64,000 nt of DNA from Macrostomum hystrix (taxonomy: Eukaryota > Platyhelminthes > Macrostomidae): the NCBI GenBank assembly GCA_950097015.1, contig CATNEN010000031.1, positions 1,364,001 to 1,428,000 of the forward strand, read 5' to 3'. Below the pieces are notes generated by a model. The model made no database searches. It saw only the letters and a program-made list of their open reading frames with translations, and had not been told where the DNA came from. The position numbers were made by a program, and so were the translations under genes. Position 1 is the first letter of the stretch; the number at the start of each line of letters is the position of its first letter. Positions 33,901 through 43,753 of this stretch are shown one piece after another.

Positions 33901-34319
33901 GGGAAGACTAAAGAAATTTAGGCGTGAGATCCCGGAGGTTATGCCCCGCCCCGACTTGGTAAGTTAAGGGAGTCCTTGAGTTACCCTTTCGTAAATCTTA
34001 ATTTTCGAATCTTGCTAATAAACGATGTACTTTTACCATGCAATAAATGAAAGTTGCACATAGCTAAAAGTCCATTCTCCCCAACGCCCAATCGCAGGTG
34101 AACATCAGCGTGCACCAGACCAGTCTGGGTCGCAGCCAGCAGGTAACAATCTGGCCCGCAACGACCGCTGCTGAGGTGCTGCACAAGCTGGGCTGCGATC
34201 CGGCCACTGCTTCCCTGTACGAGGTTGGCGGGAACATCAATGAACGCCGGTTACCTGGCAACACTCAAGTGTACTACCTGCTCAGAGTAAATCCAACTTG
34301 CACCTGGGCTGTTAAATAG
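30903..34319 (+). CDS. ARHGAP18: RhoGAP of the ARHGAP18/28/40 (conundrum) family, 5' exon missing
   Basis: GTPase-activating protein that switches off Rho-family GTPases to control actin. Exons are 30903-31544, 32048-32776, 33221-33679 and 34098-34319, all with phase-0 introns, giving 683 codons plus an unseen start. Exon 1 has AESAADWLEQTG, matching the conserved N-terminal patch of this family. The RhoGAP domain spans exons 2 and 3: FGVPLDQLV, EGLFRVPGS with the arginine finger (near 32462), LLKAFLRELPEPL, NLLVLLLP and NLKAVATVMAPNLF. After a Gly/Ala-rich linker the last exon carries the family-specific tail SLYEVGGNINERRL and LLRVNPTCTWAVK. Reading frame upstream of 30903 is closed by a TAG inside the acceptor, and exon 1 has no early ATG, so an upstream exon must exist. 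The donor at 32777 was chosen over 32795 because it aligns without a gap. Confidence 0.9.
31730..31890. repeat. 29-bp degenerate minisatellite, about 6 units
   Basis: Units share 'ccagatagttatgccatt' and 'atcccaaat'. It lies in RhoGAP intron 1, about 160 nt before the acceptor. Confidence 0.8.
32803..33150. repeat. 30-bp minisatellite, about 12 units
   Basis: Units carry tgattctcagaatcccatta plus 'tgatgagttt'. It fills RhoGAP intron 2 almost from donor (32777) to acceptor (33220). Every unit contains 'gattctcag', an acceptor-like string. Confidence 0.94.
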
Positions 34320-34499
34320 TTCGTTTGTTTATCAGGATATAGCTTTTTTACGAAAGATACTGGTCCTCAAAAGCCCCTGAAAATCGTCCCAAAAATAATC
34401 GTCACAACTCTCGAAATATTAACAAATTGCTCTAAAGCATTTAGAATCGTACCAAAAAATTAGGAATCGTCCCAAAACCTTAGGAATCGTACAGAAAGA

Positions 34500-37005
34500 T
34501 TACGAATAGTCCGTAGTATTAAAAATCGTCCCTAAGTATTAAGAATCGACCCTAAGTATTAAAAATCGTCCCTAAGTATTAAGAATCGACCCTAAGTATT
34601 AAGAATCGTCCCTAACTATTAAGAATCATCCCTAAGTATTAAGAATCATCCCTAAGTATTAAGAATCGTCCCTAAGTATTAAGAATCGTCCCTAAGTATT
34701 AAGAATCGTCCCTAACTATTAAGAATCATCCCTAAGTATTAAGAATCATCCCTAAGTATTAAGAATCGTCCCTAAGTATTAAGAATCATCCCTAAGTATT
34801 AAGAATCATCCCTAAGTATTAAGAATCGTCCCTAAGTATTAAGAATCATCCCTAAGTATTAAGAATCGTCCCTAAGTATTAAGAATCGACCCTAAGTATT
34901 AAGAATCGTCCCTAACTATTAAGAATCATCCCTAAGTATTAAGAATCATCCCTAAGTATTAAGAATCGTCCCTAAGTATTAAGAATCGTCCCTAAGTATT
35001 AAGAATCGTCCCTAAGTATTAAGAATCATCCCTAACTATTAAGAATCGTCCCTAAGTATTAAGAATCGACCCTAAGTATTAAGAATCGTCCCTAACTATT
35101 AAGAATCATCCCTAAGTATTAAGAATCATCCCTAAGTATTAAGAATCGTCCCTAAGTATTAAGAATCGTCCCTAAGTATTAAGAATCATCCCTAAGTATT
35201 AAGAATCGTCCCTAACTATTAAGAATCATCCCTAAGTATTAAGAATCATCCCTAAGTATTAAGAATCGTCCCTAAGTATTAAGAATCATCCCTAACTATT
35301 AAGAATCGTCCCTAAGTATTAAGAATCGACCCTAAGTATTAAGAATCGTCCCTAACTATTAAGAATCATCCCTAAGTATTAAGAATCATCCCTAAATATT
35401 AAGAATCGTCCCTAAGTATTAAGAATCGTCCCTAAGTATTAAGAATCGTCCCTAAGTATTAAGAATCATCCCTAACTATTAAGAATCGTCCCTAAGTATT
35501 AAGAATCGACCCTAAGTATTAAGAATCGTCCCTAACTATTAAGAATCATCCCTAAGTATTAAGAATCATCCCTAAGTATTAAGAATCGTCCCTAAGTATT
35601 AAGAATCGTCCCTAAGTATTAAGAATCATCCCTAAGTATTAAGAATCGTCCCTAACTATTAAGAATCATCCCTAAGTATTAAGAATCATCCCTAAGTATT
35701 AAGAATCGTCCCTAAGTATTAAGAATCATCCCTAAGTATTAAGAATCATCCCTAAGTATTAAGAATCGTCCCTAAGTATTAAGAATCATCCCTAAGTATT
35801 AAGAATCGTCCCTAACTATTAAGAATCATCCCTAAGTATTAAGAATCATCCCTAAGTATTAAGAATCGTCCCTAAGTATTAAGAATCATCCCTAAGTATT
35901 AAGAATCATCCCTAAGTATTAAGAATCGTCCCTAAGTATTAAGAATCGTCCCTAAGTATTAAGAATCGTCCCTAACTATTAAGAATCGTCCCTAAGTATT
36001 AAGAATCGTCCCTAACTATTAAGAATCGTCCCTAAGTATTAAGAATCGTCCCTAAGTATTAAGAATCATCCCTAAGTATTAAGAATCATCCCTAAGTATT
36101 AAGAATCGTCCCTAAGTATTAAGAATCATCCCTAAGTATTAAGAATCGTCCCTAAGTATTAAGAATCGTCCCTAAGTATTAAGAATCATCCCTAAGTATT
36201 AAGAATCATCCCTAAGTATTAAGAATCGTCCCTAAGTATTAAGAATCGTCCCTAACTATTAAGAATCATCCCTAAGTATTAAGAATCATCCCTAAGTATT
36301 AAGAATCATCCCTAAGTATTAAGAATCATCCCTAACTATTAAGAATCATCCCTAAGTATTAAGAATCATCCCTAAGTATTAAGAATCGTCCCTAAGTATT
36401 AAGAATCGTCCCTAACTATTAAGAATCATCCCTAAGTATTAAGAATCGTCCCTAAGTATTAAGAATCATCCCTAAGTATTAAGAATCATCCCTAAGTATT
36501 AAGAATCATCCCTAAGTATTAAGAATCGTCCCTAACTATTAAGAATCATCCCTAAGTATTAAGAATCATCCCTAAGTATTAAGAATCGTCCCTAAGTATT
36601 AAGAATCGTCCCTAAGTATTAAGAATCATCCCTAAGTATTAAGAATCATCCCTAAGTATTAAGAATCGTCCCTAAGTATTAAGAATCGTCCCTAACTATT
36701 AAGAATCATCCCTAAGTATTAAGAATCATCCCTAAGTATTAAGAATCATCCCTAAGTATTAAGAATCATCCCTAAGTATTAAGAATCATCCCTAAGTATT
36801 AAGAATCATCCCTAAGTATTAAGAATCGTCCCTAAGTATTAAGAATCGTCCCTAAGTATTAAGAATCATCCCTAAGTATTAAGAATCATCCCTAAGTATT
36901 AAGAATCGTCCCTAAGTATTAAGAATCGTCCCTAACTATTAAGAATCATCCCTAAGTATTAAGAATCATCCCTAAGTATTAAGAATCATCCCTAAGTATT
37001 AAGAA
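34500..37005. repeat. 20-bp minisatellite, about 125 units, strikingly regular
   Basis: Unit aagaatcgtccctaagtatt. Variation is confined almost to three positions: gtc/atc/gac and aag/aac. The period stays at exactly 20 over roughly 2.5 kb. It begins about 180 nt after the RhoGAP stop codon, so it could lie in the 3' UTR or just downstream. Confidence 0.97.
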
Positions 37006-37009
37006 TCGT

Positions 37010-38334
37010 TCCAAATATTTAGAATAGTAACAAAACATTAATAACAGTTTTAAAACACTTATAATCGTCACGAAAAAAATAAATATTGTCTTTCGACATT
37101 AGGAATCGTCGACATTTCGACATTCGACATTAAAAATCAAAGCACTGAATCAGAACCATTGATAGAAAAATGTTAATTTGAGAGTAATTTGAGAATTTCC
37201 GTCTAAGCTACTCTGCAGTAGTAAATGTGGCAATTTAATCCTGTTTACTCTAGTTTTTTTGTCATTAGAACTACTTGTAACTATTTTTGTATTATACCTA
37301 TGGTAGATTTATGCTAGGCTTCCGAGTGCGTAAATAGTCTTGGCACGAGTGCGCGCAGCGGATCAAGTTCGCAATTCTACTTAGTAATATATCCGGTGTT
37401 TATGGCCGCTAGCTCTATATTATTAGAAGGCAATTATTAATTTTTCGATGGCTACTTGTTTTGACTACTTTTGTTTTGTAAGAAAATAACTTTTATAAGC
37501 ATTACCAGCTCACCAGGGTTGACTCATATACTGTTTCTTATTGTTTTATTTTAACTTTAATTTAACTATTGAAAATCTACCTTAACTCGCTGTCCAAAAT
37601 GGTTTTGTCGACATATCAGCGCGAAGGCATTTAGTTTGTTATTTTGATTGCTATAACTATTTTCTATATCGTTGTTTATTGTGCTCACATTTACAATTTC
37701 ACAGACAAACCAACCGTACCAGCTAGTTTGTAAATAGAAATATACTTCCTTGAGGAAAATTGCCAAGTTATTTTTATTGTTCTTTTTGTTACGCTTCCCA
37801 CTGACGACTGCTCACAATCACCTATTTTATTACTGCTATTTATCACTCTGGTGCATATACTCGTAGAGCTGTGTGTATACCATGTCTCATGACTTAGTCA
37901 TAGGTTCAGTGTGTGATCATTAAGAAACAAATACTTAGCAGATCTATGAATTGACCATAGTTAATGTCCATTGGTTTAATCTTTTTCTATTGCACTTATG
38001 CTGTATACTATAGTAAAATAATAAACAAAACTAGCAACTCAACATCATGATAATTTGCCGCATTAAAATTTATTTCCTCTGTCGACAGAAAGCATTCACC
38101 ATGAATTGTAAATTATTGAATATCTTGTCAACGCATACACACATTTTTAAACCATGAATATATAAATATACACTACTGAGTACTTTTAGTTATGCATAAT
38201 ACTATTTCAAAGTAATTTGGCTTCAGTCTCAACTTCTTTCTGTGTATTTTTTAACTTAGTGTAGGCCCATTTCCAAGCTAACTTTTCTAACCCACTTTTT
38301 ATGACATTTTTAAGTCCGAAGCTGCATGAAAAAA
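37010..38334. other. AT-rich intergenic sequence
   Basis: No gene recognised. Short ORFs are AT-rich and show no domain. Confidence 0.5.
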
Positions 38335-39722
38335 GTTCATAAACTGAAGCTTCATGAAACCGACAGTTCGGAAACTGAAGCTTCATGAAACCGACAGTTC
38401 AGAAACTGAAGCTTCATGAAACCGACAGTTCAGAAACTGAAGCTTCATGAAACCGACAGTTCAGAAACTGAAGCTTCATGAAACCGACAGTTCAGAAACT
38501 GAAGCTTCATGAAACCGACAGTTCAGAAACTGAAGCTTCATGAAACCGACAGTTCAGAAACTGAAGCTTCATGAAACCGACAGTTCAGAAACTGAAGCTT
38601 CATGAAACCGACAGTTCAGAAACTGAAGCTTCATGAAACCGACAGTTCGGAAACTGAAGCTTCATGAAACCGACAGTTCAGAAACTGAAGCTTCATGAAA
38701 CCGACAGTTCAGAAACTGAAGCTTCATGAAACCGACAGTTCGGAAACTGAAGCTTCATGAAACCGACAGTTCGGAAACTGAAGCTTCATAAAACCGACAG
38801 TTCGGAAACTGAAGCTTCATGAAACCGACAGTTCGGAAACTGAAGCTTCATGAAACCGACAGTTCAGAAACTGAAGCTTCATGAAACCGACAGTTCGGAA
38901 ACTGAAGCTTCATGAAACCGACAGTTCAGAAACTGAAGCTTCATAAAACCGACAGTTCGGAAACTGAAGCTTCATGAAACCGACAGTTCGGAAACTGAAG
39001 CTTCATGAAACCGACAGTTCGGAAACTGAAGCTTCATAAAACCGACAGTTCGGAAACTGAAGCTTCATGAAACCGACAGTTCGGAAACTGAAGCTTCATG
39101 AAACCGACAGTTCAGAAACTGAAGCTTCATGAAACCGACAGTTCAGAAACTGAAGCTTCATAAAACCGACAGTTCAGAAACTGAAGCTTCATGAAACCGA
39201 CAGTTCAGAAACTGAAGCTTCATGAAACCGACAGTTCAGAAACTGAAGCTTCATGAAACCGACAGTTCGGAAACTGAAGCTTCATGAAACCGACAGTTCA
39301 GAAACTGAAGCTTCATAAAACCGACAGTTCAGAAACTGAAGCTTCATAAAACCGACAGTTCGGAAACTGAAGCTTCATGAAACCGACAGTTCGGAAACTG
39401 AAGCTTCATGAAACCGACAGTTCGGAAACTGAAGCTTCATGAAACCGACAGTTCAGAAAGTGAAGCTTCATAAAACCGACAGTTCGGAAACTGAAGCTTC
39501 ATGAAACCGACAGTTCAGAAACTGAAGCTTCATAAAACCGACAGTTCGGAAACTGAAGCTTCATGAAACCGACAGTTCAGAAACTGAAGCTTCATAAAAC
39601 CGACAGTTCGGAAACTGAAGCTTCATGAAACCGACAGTTCAGAAACTGAAGCTTCATAAAACCGACAGTTCGGAAACTGAAGCTTCATAAAACCGACAGT
39701 TCGGAAACTGAAGCTTCATGAA
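38335..39722. repeat. 31-bp minisatellite, about 45 units
   Basis: Units contain ccgacagttcagaaactgaa followed by 'gcttcatgaaa', with a/g (ttcag/ttcgg) and g/a (catg/cata) variants. The unit holds the dyads ttcag-aaa-ctgaa and gaagcttc. It is intergenic. Confidence 0.96.
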
Positions 39723-40298
39723 ATGGAAAGTTTAGAAACTGAAGTTTTACTTCACTCCAATTTCATAATGCATTAAAGCGTTTTTGGCGAACTGGGTTGT
39801 ATATTTACTGAGATTAATCAGACATTTATTAAGGCTGTATTTACATTAAGGTTTAGGCGAAAGAAATGATTAAGAAATTACAGTCTGGTAAACAGGTTTT
39901 TACAAGTGTCGGGTAGCATCAAACGTATACCATTGTTAGCTGTCCTTATGGGCATTACACGAACACTGTCAGGTCATTTATAGGTTGATCATTCCTGAAA
40001 TGTACTCCATCTAACAACATAATTTACACTCACGAAATAACGAGAATAAGAATGTCTGAATGAAGCTCATTTGAGTCTTGTGTGTACTTTAGTGTGTCTA
40101 GAGCCCGACATTGACATAAGTGAATTATTTACATTGCTTTGAGCTATAGGCTGCAAGTAATTTGGTCATGTTAATTCAGAAACAAAAAACCCGACAAAAA
40201 ATACATTGAGAAGAGGACTTAGGATGTTTGGAACTTAAGCAGAGTTCTTTTCAGAGCACGTGATGCGCCGAGTAGTGAAAAATGCCCATCTCTGCCTC
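39723..40298. other. AT-rich sequence 3' of the minus-strand ORF
   Basis: No gene recognised. It probably includes the 3' UTR of the ORF ending at 40299. Confidence 0.45.
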
Positions 40299-41663
40299 TC
40301 AGCTGATTATGGGCGGCTGTCCAGCTCCGCAGAAGCGCTGTTGCCGCAGCCAGGCGCGGGTCTGGTGTTCGCGAGACTTGGCCAACGAGCCGGGACACGC
40401 CAGTGCCGGCAGGGGCTCGTCAGTCTGGGTGTTGAACAGCGGCCCGCCGTTGGCCACCGTCGCTTCAATCTCGTCCACCAGATAGTCGATAGCATCTTTC
40501 TGCTGCTTCTTGTCTGTCTTGCCATTTTGCTCAGTAGCGGCTTGGCAGTGGCTAGTCAGCTTGGCGCACACCTGTGCCAGCGTTTGCAGCTGTGCACGCC
40601 GCCTTGACCGCTCCTCTTCGCCTATGGTGGAGACGGAGAACTGCCTGTTGAGCTGTTTGCGTACGGCCGCCTGCGACTTGCTTCGCTGCCGCTTGAGACT
40701 GGCGCCGTCCGACGGAGCCAGACCGCCGAACGATGGTGCCGTTGGCAGCTGGCTGTCCGATGCCTTGCGCTGCTGCTGAATATGATGGGACACAGCCACC
40801 GTTGGCAGCTCCAGGAGAAGCTGCGGATGCAGAAGCGTCGGCTGCAGCGTTGTTGGCTGTACAGCCAGTTCAATCAGCACTGTCTGCGCAGCTGTGTTAT
40901 CCTCATCCTCCGCCCCCTCTGCTTCGGCCGCTGCCTCCGCTGCCTCCACTGCGCGGCGACGCTCGGCCGATGCCCAGCTTAGCAGACGCGGCTCAGGAAA
41001 CGGTGTGTACTTGTAGGCCAGCGGCCACGGGTAGCCGCCGGTAGTTCGTGCGGAGCGCGCGGTCAGGCAACCTTCCTGAGTCAGCAGTTGGGCTGTACGG
41101 TCGTGCCTGAATCGCACCGGCTGCTCCGACTGGCGCAGTCGCAGTTCGTTCATTAGCCGCGCTCGCATTCGACCGGCCTGGCGCTCTTCGCTGTCCGGGC
41201 CGCGTGGCGACGGAGTCGTCTCTGTCTCCATGACAACCGTTGTGTAAGGCGACAGGCCACACTTGGAGCGGAAGGAAGCGGCCGGTGGGACTCCATGAGC
41301 AACATTAGTTGCAATCGATGACGACTCATCGGCGGATGCGTCAAAGCGTCGCCGGCCGTAGCTCGCCAGCTCGCTGCTGGCTCGCTCCAGCTGGGCCAGA
41401 CGCCTGACACCCTCCGCCCTACGTCGCCGCTCAGTCGCCATTCGCTGATTGCTTTCCGCTGCTGTTGCCGTGCGCGATCGTGCCGCCGGAGTGGTGACGG
41501 CTGTGCCAGTAGGCATCGTTGCCGCTGTCGCAGTGGATGCTGTTGCCGTCTCTTCGGCTGAACGCGAGCGGCTGCTCTGTGTTAGAAATGCGCGCTGGCT
41601 GCTCGCTGGGAATGATTTTAGAGGACGCTTACTTTCTAGGGGAGCTTCCTTAGTAGACGTCAC
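40299..41663 (-). CDS. Unrecognised Ala/Arg-rich, largely disordered protein (probably 3' exon)
   Basis: Long GC-rich open frame of about 454 codons ending in TGA at 40299-40301. The first codon of the open stretch is GTG, not ATG, and acceptor-like 'gctcccctag' lies on the minus strand near 41640. The frame is therefore probably a last exon preceded by an unseen one; internal Met codons are the alternative start. The protein is Ala/Thr/Ser-rich, then basic and helical (RRRRAEGVRRLAQLERASSE). A more conserved-looking centre contains RARLMNELRLRQSEQPVRF and GYPWPLAYKYTPFPEPR. An acidic Ala-rich helix follows, and then a C-terminal helical part (KDAIDYLVDEIEATV). I recognise no family. Codon use matches the recognised genes nearby, which supports it being coding. 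The opposite-strand ORFs look like shadows. Confidence 0.55.
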   Translation of the reverse strand: MTSTKEAPLESKRPLKSFPASSQRAFLTQSSRSRSAEETATASTATAATMPTGTAVTTPAARSRTATAAESNQRMATERRRRAEGVRRLAQLERASSELASYGRRRFDASADESSSIATNVAHGVPPAASFRSKCGLSPYTTVVMETETTPSPRGPDSEERQAGRMRARLMNELRLRQSEQPVRFRHDRTAQLLTQEGCLTARSARTTGGYPWPLAYKYTPFPEPRLLSWASAERRRAVEAAEAAAEAEGAEDEDNTAAQTVLIELAVQPTTLQPTLLHPQLLLELPTVAVSHHIQQQRKASDSQLPTAPSFGGLAPSDGASLKRQRSKSQAAVRKQLNRQFSVSTIGEEERSRRRAQLQTLAQVCAKLTSHCQAATEQNGKTDKKQQKDAIDYLVDEIEATVANGGPLFNTQTDEPLPALACPGSLAKSREHQTRAWLRQQRFCGAGQPPIIS

Positions 41664-41799
41664 GAGCTCTAACTCTCACAATCTCCCAGCTACTTGTAAA
41701 TTAATTAATGAGAGAGTTTCTCTTGCTTGGATGAATATCCCTAAGAACAATCTCGTTAAATATTTTATAGTAAGTAGTTTTAGGGGTTTGATTGTTTGA

Positions 41800-41860
41800 A
41801 TATCAGGGGTTCGATTCCTGACTTCACTGGAACTATTCGTCCTTCAGCAAGACAATTTAA
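41800..41860 (+). mobile_element. SINE family A fragment
   Basis: B-box-like 'ggggttcgattcctgac' followed by 'ttcactggaactattcgtcc', as in the other copies. The body and tail are absent. Confidence 0.55.
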
Positions 41861-41869
41861 AACTCTTCA

Positions 41870-43753
41870 TACCTGTCATTTGCCGGCTTTTGCTGATTCG
41901 CTCTGTTGTGGGATAAATTAGTGTACTATTTGATCAGAAATATTACCCAAAATGGCCTTCCTTGTTAGTACACGCAGCCTCACAGACAGTCTTTGGGTGC
42001 CCTGTTCTCCGAGCACCGCGCGGGCGACTGTCTTTATAAACATAAAGCCCGGCATTACATTTGTACAATGCCAATGATAGACGTATGGGGCGTCATTCTA
42101 GGCCAATTGTGCCGCTTCTTGGCTGCTCTCCACCCGCCTCTCTTAACTTACCATGTCCAGTCTCTTGGTTCACTTTTATACAACAGGCCGGTCAGGTCGT
42201 TTCTTCTTTTTTTGTTTAAATTGCTGCTGTTGTTTCGCTTTCTTTCTGCTAGTTTTTTTCAATGAAACACCGCGCTAGCGCGCCTCTTGTGTCTGTCTCC
42301 CTTTTCGTTTATTTATCAGATTCTTTGCAAAGAGGCACGCATGGATTGTATTCAGCTAGCGAGTGGCAACAAAATGGTTAAGAGAAAATGAGAGCTAGAC
42401 AATGCCTCTGCGGCACCCCCGAGACATGGTCGGGATAGAAAAGTTCCTTTTCTTGTCTTGCAAGCTCTATTTTTTCGTCTGGCCCAAGCATTATGCGCAG
42501 ACTTACACTATACGCTCCTCCTGTTTTCGGGTACTTTAATAATAAATGAGCAGTCTCAACTGGACTCGCGAAGAAAGTACGCGAGCACTAGCGCAGCCTG
42601 TTGTTGCAGGCTCGCGTTCACACACACCCCCGTCCTATTTGGCGGTCCCTGCAGTTCGCCTTAAGTAGGCCTGAAGAGCAACACTTCACTCGCCAGTCTT
42701 TTTCCAATCCAGATTTGCTTTTCCTCTCTGTTCTTCTGTCACTGTGTGGGTGTTCGTTAATGTCCATCAACTCTACTTGGCCTGCTGTTTTGGTGGATAA
42801 AAATTATCATGACGTGTGGAGTCTAAGTTATGAAGAGCACATTTAGATTTAGTACTCAAGTGCCTCACTAAAATGTCTTAAGTGAATTTGATGCAATCTA
42901 ATTAGACAGGTAGCTCGGTAGATTCAAATAGAATAATGGCAGTTGGTATAAAACGTTTGCTTTTGGAATACATTTTATCATGGCTTTTCTTAAATATCAA
43001 TGACATATTGGGCATAGTAAAAGTATGTAAAACTTAGTCATTTCCATTATAAGTTTAAGAAAGACTTTAGCACGGAGAAATACTATAATTTTTACGTCCT
43101 GAAAGTAGGAGCACCCTACCCCACTTTGGGAAATCACACACAATTTATGATGTGAAACACTTCGGACTGTAGGGCCTATTGAATTCACTACGATGATAGG
43201 ATCTGCACTATTCTATTGAATTCCCCCTGGGGAAAGACCATGAAGGTATTTCAAATAGCCACTGCCTACTTCACGATAGCTCCCAAAGGAATTACCGATT
43301 TTCATCGTTATCCACCATATGGTTCAACATTTTCTATAGTGATTTCAACATTACGATGAACTAATTTTCAAAGCCGTCCGAGTCAGCATCGTCGAAATAT
43401 TCAGCGACTCTTATCGGAGACCAGTAAGTAACAGTGCTCTCTATCAACTTCTATGGCGAATCTATGTTGATTTAAACAAATAATAATTAACAATTTAGTC
43501 AATCCAAAATAGTCAACAATTATAGCCGACGTGATTACATGATGAAATTTTGTGAGCAGAAAAATTATGCCTACCTTAATAGTGTTTGCCACCATTCACT
43601 TGGACGAGAATCGTTAAATATCTCGAAGATGCCGATGCTTTGTGATTCTGGAAGTTGTTTAATGCGGCTATTTGAAATACCCCGTGTCTTTCAACATTAA
43701 TAATAATTATAATATATCTTTAGTTAGACCTAAGCAAATAAATTGAGGTAATT
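41870..43753. other. Intergenic region, possibly old transposon remains
   Basis: Nothing coding was recognised. 42000-42660 is more GC-rich than its surroundings and has a TATAAA at 42034 and an AATAAA at 42541, which could be an LTR remnant, but no repeat ends were found. A 16-bp inverted repeat (ggtatttcaaatagcc) occurs at about 43243 and 43667. Confidence 0.3.

Noticed and set aside
28276-34319. PH domain and RhoGAP as one fused gene
   Set aside because: The PH ORF ends in TAG with no phase-compatible donor, and ARHGAP18/28/40 proteins have no PH domain.
40260-41044. Plus-strand ORFs opposite the 40299-41663 frame
   Set aside because: Shorter, overlapping in different frames, and with compositions expected of antisense to Ala/Arg-rich codons.
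42000-42660. LTR retrotransposon
   Set aside because: TATA-like and AATAAA strings are present, but no paired LTRs, primer-binding site or coding remains were found.
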